A program made the position numbers and the translations under genes. Under the pieces are notes generated by a model that was not told the DNA's origin, searched no databases, and worked only from the letters and a program-made list of their open reading frames with translations. From NCBI GenBank assembly GCA_013361015.1, contig JABWAN010000314.1:1-6691 (forward strand): DNA of 6,691 bases, read 5' to 3'. This DNA comes from Candidatus Zhuqueibacterota bacterium (lineage in GTDB: Bacteria > Zhuqueibacterota > Zhuqueibacteria > Zhuqueibacterales > Zhuqueibacteraceae). Each line of letters begins with the position of its first letter. The first letter of the stretch is position 1. Below, piece after piece: positions 1 through 6,691 of this stretch.

Positions 1-1152
1 TTGCTCGTAGGGATAATCTTTCGAATAGCCGATGCCGCCGGCGATTTGCATGGTTTCATTCACCACGCGCCACAATGTTTCACTCACAAAAATTTTGCTC
101 GCCGCGGATTCGAGCGAGTAATCCAGACCTTTGCGATCGGCGAGTGCGGTGGTCAAATACACCATGCTCTCGGCGGCATACGTATCCGCCGCCATCGTGG
201 CAATCTTCTCCTGCATCATCTCGAACTGCGCAATGGGCCGATTGAATTGCTTGCGATTCTTCGCATGCTCCGCCGACATCTTGAGCAGTTGCTTGCACCC
301 GCCGAGACATCCGCTCGCGAGGCCGAGGCGGCCCGTGTTTAAAATCTCCATCGCGATTTTGAAGCCGCGGCCCATGGCACCGAGCATGTTCTCCACCGGC
401 ACGTTGATGTTATCGAAATTCAGCGAAGCCGTGTTCGAGCCGTGAATGCCGAGCTTCTCTTCCGGCTTGCCCGAAGAAAAACCCTTGAAGCCGCGCTCGA
501 CAATAAACGCAGAAATCTTCTCTTTCTTCTCGCCGCCCTCGTCCATCATCGTTTTCGCGAACACGGTGAAGACGTCCGCAATGCCGCCGTTCGTGATCCA
601 AATTTTGCCGCCGTTGAGCGTGAAAGACTTTTTATCCGCATTCAACAAGGCTTTGCTTTGAATGCCCGCGGCGTCGCTGCCCGCGCCCGCTTCGGTGAGC
701 GCGAACGCCGTCATCCATTCGCCGGCGGCGATCTTCGGCAAGTAGCGTTGCTTCTGCTCTTCATTGCCGAACATAATGATGCCCTTCGTGCCGATGGAAA
801 GATGCGCGCCGAGCGAGACGCCGAGTGAGGCATCGGCAACGCAAATTTCTTCGAACATGCGGCTGTACGCGGTTTGCGACAGCCCCGCACCGCCGTATTC
901 CTGCGGAATCGCGAGGCCGAAGAAGCCAAGCTCTTTCAAACCTGCGAATACTTCTTTAGAGATGTAGCCCTGTTGATCGATCTGCCGCGGATTGATATTG
1001 TCGCGCGCGAACTCTTTGAACGCCTCGATAATCACGCGCAAGTCTTCGCTCTCTTCCTTTTTCAAAAAAGGATAAGGGAAGACGATGTTCTGCTGCACCT
1101 CGCCGGCAAAGAGGGATTTTAAAAAGCTGCGGGTTTTGTCTTCGGATGCCAT
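1..1152 (-). CDS. Acyl-CoA dehydrogenase, very-long-chain type (partial, 3' end beyond window)
   Basis: Catalyses the first, FAD-dependent step of beta-oxidation, acyl-CoA to trans-2-enoyl-CoA, passing electrons to electron-transfer flavoprotein. 384 residues are present, starting at ATG 1152 behind a GAGG ribosome-binding site; the frame stays open to base 1. The N-terminus (about 8-28) ends in VFPYP, a feature of the VLCAD/ACAD9 branch. Visible motifs are ALTEAGAGSD (151-160) and KIWITNGG (183-190) of the flavin/substrate-binding middle domain, RLGLASG (275-281), the RKQF flavin contact (300-303), and MQIAGGIGY (368-376). The catalytic Glu, expected in an EGTN motif some 20 residues further on, lies outside the window. 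VLCAD-type enzymes run to about 600 residues, so roughly 200 should be missing. It is the last visible gene of the fad cluster, 152 bases after the hydratase/dehydrogenase gene. The family is certain; the chain-length preference is inferred. Confidence 0.93.
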   Translation of the reverse strand, partial: MASEDKTRSFLKSLFAGEVQQNIVFPYPFLKKEESEDLRVIIEAFKEFARDNINPRQIDQQGYISKEVFAGLKELGFFGLAIPQEYGGAGLSQTAYSRMFEEICVADASLGVSLGAHLSIGTKGIIMFGNEEQKQRYLPKIAAGEWMTAFALTEAGAGSDAAGIQSKALLNADKKSFTLNGGKIWITNGGIADVFTVFAKTMMDEGGEKKEKISAFIVERGFKGFSSGKPEEKLGIHGSNTASLNFDNINVPVENMLGAMGRGFKIAMEILNTGRLGLASGCLGGCKQLLKMSAEHAKNRKQFNRPIAQFEMMQEKIATMAADTYAAESMVYLTTALADRKGLDYSLESAASKIFVSETLWRVVNETMQIAGGIGYSKDYPYEQ

Positions 1153-1192
1153 GTGAACCTCAATTCATTTTTATCACAACAATGCTTGTGGC

Positions 1193-1282
1193 TGTCATTC
1201 AGGAGGAATCTTTTTACTCGCTGGAAACACAGCTTGCTTGAAGTTATTATCGAGCACTAGAAAAGATTCTTCCAGAATGACA
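1193..1282. repeat. 90-bp imperfect inverted repeat, copy 1
   Basis: The arms are 1193-1222 and 1253-1282. They begin TGTCATTC and end GAATGACA, and match at 23 of 30 positions by hand alignment around a 30-base loop. A second element of exactly the same length lies at 5881-5970. The two copies agree at about 58 of 90 positions, with the arms and the CGAGCACT block near the right arm conserved and the loop diverged. There is no reading frame inside. It fills most of the spacer between the hydratase/dehydrogenase stop and the acyl-CoA dehydrogenase start, so it would be transcribed as a hairpin in that mRNA. It looks like a small non-autonomous or REP-like dispersed element; mobility is not shown. 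Confidence 0.7.
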
Positions 1283-1304
1283 TTTATGTTGAGGGCAACG
1301 TCAA

Positions 1305-3494
<2,190 letters not shown>

Positions 3495-3552
3495 ATCTTC
3501 CTCGGTTTCCTAGCTATTAAGAAATCCGTGCTGCACAATAAAAAAAGATTTT

Positions 3553-3629
3553 CACGCAAAGACGCAGAGCCGCAAAGGTTTCGCAAAGAAAAACTTTGCG
3601 GGTTCTCTGCGTCTTAGCGGCTTTGCGTG
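3553..3629. repeat. Palindromic CGCAAAG / ACGCAGAG repeat element
   Basis: The left part, CACGCAAAGACGCAGAG (3553-3569), is answered by CTCTGCGTCTT (3605-3615) and CTTTGCGTG (3621-3629), with an 8-base offset between the two blocks. At the centre is a perfect hairpin: CGCAAAG (3582-3588), loop AAAAA, CTTTGCG (3594-3600). Nothing here is coding. It lies between the stop of the small ORF at 3658 and the start of the hydratase/dehydrogenase at 3494. Words of this type recur as dispersed repeats in many environmental bacterial genomes, from general knowledge. On the minus strand the element is followed, after six bases, by seven T residues (3546 to 3540). It might therefore end transcription of the toxin-antitoxin unit, though the stem to T-run distance is not that of a classical terminator. 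Confidence 0.65.
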
Positions 3630-3657
3630 CGCTTTTGATTTTCTTTTTGAGATGCGA

Positions 3658-3882
3658 CTATTCGCGTTCAGCGATTTCAAGAACTCTTTGAATTCGTTCT
3701 GTAACTTGAGAGCCAGAGTTTATCCAACGCAGCAATTCCAAGTGTTCGAGCCGCTCGTGCGGCGTGCGCGAATGCCAATAGGCTTTTTCATCGCTTTCAT
3801 CATAGAGCGAAGCCACACTAAAAGCCGTGCGATCGACTTTTGGGTTCTTGAAAATTTTCCATACGACCCAACGACTTTCAAT
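3658..3882 (-). pseudogene. Small conserved-looking ORF after the antitoxin, start codon unresolved
   Basis: A frame ending at TAG 3658-3660 reads as protein-like sequence from about 3882: about 74 residues, rich in charged residues, with DESDEKAYWHSRTPHERLE in the middle and a predicted helical C-terminus around QRVLEIAERE. It resembles, from memory, a family of 65-75-residue hypothetical proteins with a '(E/D)KAYW..RTP.ERLE..ELLR' pattern, often found near nucleotidyltransferase or toxin-antitoxin genes. No ATG, GTG or TTG lies in frame just after the antitoxin stop; the first codon there is ATT (3882-3880). In-frame alternatives are TTG at 3924, or ATG at 3972 or 4062, all deep inside the antitoxin gene. 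An ATG at 3862-3860 is out of frame, and dropping one G after it would give a clean ATG AAA ATT TTC start. It is therefore either a frameshifted remnant or a gene with an unusual or overlapping start. No function is proposed. Confidence 0.45.
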
Positions 3883-3883
3883 G

Positions 3884-4174
3884 TTAGACCGCGGTGGTAC
3901 GCTGCTCCACCAGCTCTCCTGCAATATACTTATGCACGAGTTCGACGAGTAGCGCTTGATGGGTGACGCCATTTTCCGCCGCCCTTTTGCGCAGACCGTC
4001 AAAATCCTCCTGCGGCAACGCAATGCCCACCAAAAGCTTTTGCTGCATCGTGGCCACGGCATATTGTTGGTGCCGTTTGAGCTCTTCAGCCAAGTTCGGA
4101 ACGGACTGCCACTCTTCTTTCTCGTAAGAGTCCAGCAACTCCTCTTCTTCCGGGTCGAGTTTATAGTTTGGCAT
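3884..4174 (-). CDS. Antitoxin of a BrnT-like toxin-antitoxin pair (ribbon-helix-helix-like)
   Basis: 96 residues, starting at ATG 4174. A strong AGGAG ribosome-binding site lies inside the last codons of the toxin gene, and the two genes overlap by 14 bases in different frames. This arrangement couples antitoxin synthesis to toxin translation. The N-terminal half (DPEEEELLDSYEKEEWQSV, 7-25) is acidic and likely contacts the basic toxin. The C-terminal half has a short strand (KLLVGIALP, 46-54) followed by two predicted helices (about 55-67 and 71-86), the layout of ribbon-helix-helix DNA-binding antitoxins that repress their own operon. Toxin-first gene order matches brnT-brnA. The family is assigned from order, size and layout rather than a diagnostic motif. 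An orphan small ORF begins immediately after its stop. Confidence 0.75.
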   Translation of the reverse strand: MPNYKLDPEEEELLDSYEKEEWQSVPNLAEELKRHQQYAVATMQQKLLVGIALPQEDFDGLRKRAAENGVTHQALLVELVHKYIAGELVEQRTTAV

Positions 4175-4454
4175 GTTTCTCTCCTAAATACTTCTTGGTT
4201 GCTTTCCGGCTTGGAATGATCGTTTTTAAAAAAGCTTCATTGCCTTCTTGAACGTAAGGCACTAACCAAGCATAATCGCGCATTTTCACAATCAACACCT
4301 GTTGACCAGGATATTTTTCCGAATTAGGATGATCAACAACATCTAACAGATCGCCCGCCATCACGTGAGCAACGACGTCTTCAAAGGACACATTGCGTTC
4401 GGTCTTCAAGCGTTGATTCTTCTCTTCGCTCCACGAGTAAACATTATCTTTCAC
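4161..4454 (-). CDS. BrnT-like toxin (putative ribonuclease)
   Basis: 97 residues. GTG 4454 is the only reasonable start, because an in-frame TGA lies a few codons upstream. The sequence follows the BrnT plan: an N-terminal W8..EKNQ segment with the helix SFEDVV (23-28), a D38VVDHPN turn, a beta-rich core (LIVKMRDYAWLVPYV, 54-68), and the C-terminal signature IIPSRKATKKYL (79-90), whose SRKATK is typical of BrnT-type toxins. Known BrnT proteins are RNases that block translation and are neutralised by a ribbon-helix-helix partner; that activity is inferred here. The gene lies 74 bases after the thiolase stop in the same orientation and is visibly more AT-rich than the fad genes, suggesting separate acquisition. 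No strong promoter was recognised in that 74-base gap. A related DUF4258-type toxin is the alternative. Confidence 0.78.
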   Translation of the reverse strand: MKDNVYSWSEEKNQRLKTERNVSFEDVVAHVMAGDLLDVVDHPNSEKYPGQQVLIVKMRDYAWLVPYVQEGNEAFLKTIIPSRKATKKYLGEKHAKL

Positions 4455-4528
4455 TCTCTCATCCTCACTGCACCTTCATGCGACGATCAACCATCCACGA
4501 TCTACTATCCTCGACCCTCGCTCTTCAC

Positions 4529-5815
4529 CTACTTCCTCTCCACCACCATCGCGCCGCCCTGTCCGCCGCCGACGCACAATGTGGCCAAGCCCAAATTCAA
4601 ATCGCGGCGCTGCATTTCTTTGAGCAGGGTGAGAACCAAACGCGTGCCTGAGCTGCCGACCGGATGGCCAAGCGCAATGGCGCCGCCGTTCACGTTGAGA
4701 ATCTCGCGATTAATTTCGCCGAGCGGCTCTTCGCGGCCAATCCACTTTTGCGAGAGCTTCGCGTCGCGGAAGACCATTTCATTCGCGATCACTTGCGCGG
4801 CAAACGCTTCGTTGATTTCAACAAGCTGAATATCTTTGAAAGAAACATTCGCGAGCCGCAATGCGCGCGGCGTGGCGACCGCAGGGCCAAGTCCCATGCG
4901 CGCAGGATCGAGACCGGCGAAGGCATAGCTGCGCACATAACCGAGAATCTTCATTCCGAGCGCTTTGGCTTTTTCTTCGGACATGACGAGCACGGCCGCG
5001 GCGCCGTCGGTAATCTGGCTCGAATTGCCCGCGGTCACGCTGCCGTAATCGCGATCAAACACCGCGCGCAATTTTCCGAGCGCTTCCAGCGATTGATTTT
5101 TGCGAATGCCGTTGTCTTCATCGACCACCGTGTTGTATTGCGGCGGCGGAAATACGGGCACGATCTCTTCCCGCAGCTTGCCGAGATCGGTGGCCATGGT
5201 CGCACGCTGATGACTCATGAGCGCAAACATGTCCTGCTCTTGCCGCGTAATCCCGAATTCTTTGGCGAGCACTTCCGCGGTTTCGCCCATGTTCAATTCG
5301 CAAATCGGGTCGGTCAATCCAACTTGCAAACCGATGATGGGTTTGAAATGTTTGGGACGAATGTGTGTGAAAGCTTCGAGCTTTTGTCCGAACGAACGTG
5401 CTTTGGCGGCCTCGGCCAGTACCTCGCCGTATTCCTGTGGATAAAGCAGCGGAATATTGCTCATGGATTCCACGCCACCCGCGATGATCACGTCGGCCAT
5501 GCCTGCAGAAATTTTAACGTGCGCAGTGGCGATGGCATCCATGCCTGAAGCGCAATTGCGCGCCACCGTCACCGCCGGCACGTTGCGTGGAATGCCGCTT
5601 TTGAGCGCAATCACGCGCGCGATATTAGTGGCTTCCGGCGGCTGCGCAATGTTGCCGACTACGACTTCATCGATGATTTCCGGATCCAGCTCAGTGCGCT
5701 CGATCAGCTCGTGTACGACGATGCGGCCGAGTTCCTGCGCGGGCAGACTTTTGAAAACAGTGCCCGCTTTCACATACGGCGTGCGTATACCTTCGACAAT
5801 TACGACTTCACGCAT
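4529..5815 (-). CDS. Thiolase (acetyl-CoA C-acyltransferase), beta-oxidation type
   Basis: Performs the last step of beta-oxidation, CoA-dependent cleavage of 3-ketoacyl-CoA to acetyl-CoA and a shortened acyl-CoA. It has 428 residues, starts at ATG 5815 behind an AGAGGA ribosome-binding site, and ends at TAG 4529-4531. The nucleophile is C88 in NCASG (87-91). The NEAFA motif is at 335-339, H384 sits in GHPVGSSG (383-390), and the second catalytic cysteine is C414 in CVGGGQGGA (414-422). At 428 residues it is longer than biosynthetic thiolases (about 390) and matches FadI or trifunctional-protein beta subunits, with extra sequence around 125-170 (EYGEVLAEAAKARSFG onward), where such enzymes carry the loop domain that meets the membrane or alpha subunit. 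It follows the FadR-like regulator and precedes the toxin-antitoxin genes. The likely partner is the FadJ-type protein encoded downstream. The choice between FadA and FadI naming is left open. Confidence 0.95.
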   Translation of the reverse strand: MREVVIVEGIRTPYVKAGTVFKSLPAQELGRIVVHELIERTELDPEIIDEVVVGNIAQPPEATNIARVIALKSGIPRNVPAVTVARNCASGMDAIATAHVKISAGMADVIIAGGVESMSNIPLLYPQEYGEVLAEAAKARSFGQKLEAFTHIRPKHFKPIIGLQVGLTDPICELNMGETAEVLAKEFGITRQEQDMFALMSHQRATMATDLGKLREEIVPVFPPPQYNTVVDEDNGIRKNQSLEALGKLRAVFDRDYGSVTAGNSSQITDGAAAVLVMSEEKAKALGMKILGYVRSYAFAGLDPARMGLGPAVATPRALRLANVSFKDIQLVEINEAFAAQVIANEMVFRDAKLSQKWIGREEPLGEINREILNVNGGAIALGHPVGSSGTRLVLTLLKEMQRRDLNLGLATLCVGGGQGGAMVVERK

Positions 5816-5880
5816 GGCTTCCTCTGAATTTGGTTTGATAAAACGAAGATGCTTTGGGTTTGCGTTCCCTCGCGCAATCG

Positions 5881-5970
5881 TGTCATTCTGGAAGAGTCCT
5901 TTTCAGCACTGGGATCAAACTGGATCTCAGTATTGTTACGAGCACTGGAAAAGATTCCTACGGAACGACG
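5881..5970. repeat. 90-bp imperfect inverted repeat, copy 2
   Basis: The arms are 5881-5910 (starting TGTCATTC) and 5941-5970, matching at 20 of 30 positions around a 30-base loop. It is the same length as the element at 1193-1282. It shares its arms and the CGAGCACT-x-GAAAAGATTC block with that copy, while the loop differs. It lies between the regulator stop (5988) and the thiolase start (5815), in a 172-base spacer that otherwise shows only the thiolase ribosome-binding site and no clear promoter. There is no coding content. Confidence 0.7.
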
Positions 5971-5987
5971 TGTATGTGAGGGGTGGA

Positions 5988-6656
5988 TTAGCGCGCCCGC
6001 GCTTTTCGCGCGGGGTTGTCATGGCGTTCCACTAGCAGGCCTTGCAAGAACAGCTTACCGATTTGATCGCCGGCGTCGCGCAGGTCGTATTTTTTGTCCT
6101 TGCGCAGAACCCAGAGCGTGCTGAATTCATCGAGGGCACCGAAGAGCGCGCGCTTGACGATGCCGGGCATGAGATTTTTGTGAAAGAGCCCCGCCTCCTG
6201 CCCTTCGTGTACGATGGCACTAATCACATTGAGATAGTCATTGAAACGCGAGCCGCTGTATTCCCGCAAAAATTTATTGGACTGGCGCAGCTCCAATTGC
6301 AGGACTGCGGCGAGATCGGGAGTGTTACGCACCAACTCCAGGTGATGGTGAATGAACGCAAGCAGTTTTTCTGCCGGATCGTTGAGCGCCGCCAGCTTGA
6401 CTTGAAATGCGTCGATGACATTGCCCATACTCTCTTCAAACAGCGAGATCAAAATATCATCTTTGTTTTTGAAGTAAAGATACACGGTGCCGTCCGCGAT
6501 GCCGGCGTGGCGCGCGATTTCGGAGATTTTGGCGTTGTAAAAACCCTTGCGCGCAAAAATTTTGACGGCCGATTTGAGAATTTTGCCGCGCTTGTCAGCA
6601 CGCGCACGACGCACGGAAGCGACGTTTGGCGCCGCGCCATTGTTCGGGAAAGTCAC
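5988..6656 (-). CDS. fadR: TetR-family fatty-acid degradation regulator, Bacillus FadR (YsiA)-like
   Basis: Cytoplasmic DNA-binding repressor, expected to control the beta-oxidation genes that follow and to be released from DNA by long-chain acyl-CoA, as known for B. subtilis FadR. With the GTG 6656 start it has 222 residues. The TetR helix-turn-helix spans about 23-65 (KISEIARHAGIADGTVYLYF at 43-62), followed by KNKDDILISLFEESMG, nearly identical to Bacillus FadR as I recall it. The C-terminal ligand domain carries QLELRQSN (120-127), also a FadR hallmark, and FGALDEFSTLWV near 172-183. GTG 6656 is preferred because AGGAG (6664-6668) sits seven bases upstream. An in-frame ATG at 6689 would give 233 residues, but its leader lies outside the window. 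No matching palindromic operator was recognised in the spacers. Regulation of the neighbouring genes is inferred from the family and the location. Confidence 0.92.
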   Translation of the reverse strand: MTFPNNGAAPNVASVRRARADKRGKILKSAVKIFARKGFYNAKISEIARHAGIADGTVYLYFKNKDDILISLFEESMGNVIDAFQVKLAALNDPAEKLLAFIHHHLELVRNTPDLAAVLQLELRQSNKFLREYSGSRFNDYLNVISAIVHEGQEAGLFHKNLMPGIVKRALFGALDEFSTLWVLRKDKKYDLRDAGDQIGKLFLQGLLVERHDNPARKARAR

Positions 6657-6663
6657 GCCGTTG

Positions 6664-6668
6664 CTCCT
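6664..6668 (-). promoter_or_regulatory. Ribosome-binding site deciding the regulator start
   Basis: AGGAG on the minus strand, seven bases before GTG 6656. This spacing favours the GTG over the in-frame ATG at 6689, which lies only two bases from the window edge and so cannot be judged for its own ribosome-binding site. Confidence 0.6.
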
Positions 6669-6691
6669 GCGGAGAAATGTTTCGCGCATAA

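Noticed and set aside
1193..1282. TCATTCA and GAATGA ends of the inverted repeat as a FadR operator
   Set aside because: The words resemble half-sites of the Bacillus FadR box as I remember it, but they face outward some 70 bases apart rather than forming one short palindrome, and the other copy keeps them imperfectly.
3972..4062. Upstream extension of the small ORF to ATG 4062 (134 residues)
   Set aside because: The extra N-terminus is read out of frame through the antitoxin gene and has the Trp/Cys/Arg/Ser-rich look of non-coding translation.
4455..4528. Promoter for the toxin-antitoxin pair in the 74-base gap
   Set aside because: I could not find a -10/-35 pair with acceptable spacing; only a repetitive GATCGTGGATGGTTGATCG-like stretch was seen.
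4664..5548. 294-codon plus-strand open frame
   Set aside because: It is antisense to the thiolase, whose catalytic motifs are all intact, and its composition (many His, Arg and Ala without motifs) is that of a shadow frame.

Overview
The window is a fatty-acid beta-oxidation locus, and every supported gene lies on the minus strand. In transcription order (high to low coordinates) it holds: a TetR-family regulator closely resembling Bacillus subtilis FadR (YsiA); a thiolase; a small BrnT-like toxin and its antitoxin; a small orphan ORF with no clear start codon; a FadJ/FadB-type enoyl-CoA hydratase/3-hydroxyacyl-CoA dehydrogenase; and the first 384 residues of a very-long-chain-type acyl-CoA dehydrogenase that runs off the left edge.

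The enzymes cover the whole cycle: acyl-CoA dehydrogenase makes the 2-enoyl-CoA, the two-domain protein hydrates and oxidises it, and the thiolase releases acetyl-CoA. The regulator beside them would be expected to repress the set until long-chain acyl-CoA accumulates. That is inferred from the known role of Bacillus FadR; I found no convincing operator. The expected active-site residues of thiolase, hydratase and dehydrogenase are all readable. One normally conserved crotonase residue, the Asp of the AGAD motif, is Arg here.

Between the thiolase and the two-domain enzyme (about 3658-4454) sits a visibly more AT-rich toxin-antitoxin module in the same orientation. The antitoxin start overlaps the toxin end by 14 bases. 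The third small ORF follows the antitoxin directly but has no ATG, GTG or TTG at the expected place. It may be a decayed or frameshifted gene, or one with an unusual start.

The spacers carry two kinds of dispersed-repeat-like DNA. A 90-base imperfect inverted repeat with TGTCATTC ends occurs twice (1193-1282 and 5881-5970), at the same length, in the spacers upstream of the acyl-CoA dehydrogenase and of the thiolase. A different palindromic repeat built from CGCAAAG/ACGCAGAG words lies at 3553-3629. No spacer exceeds 300 bases, and I saw no tRNA, rRNA, CRISPR array or transposase.

The organism is a GC-moderate bacterium. It pairs a Firmicutes-style FadR with a FadJ-style (hydratase-first) multifunctional enzyme, uses Shine-Dalgarno sequences, and has repeat-rich spacers. 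This would fit a deep-branching environmental lineage (FCB-type candidate phyla such as KSB1 or Calditrichota are my guess), but the sequence alone does not settle the phylum.
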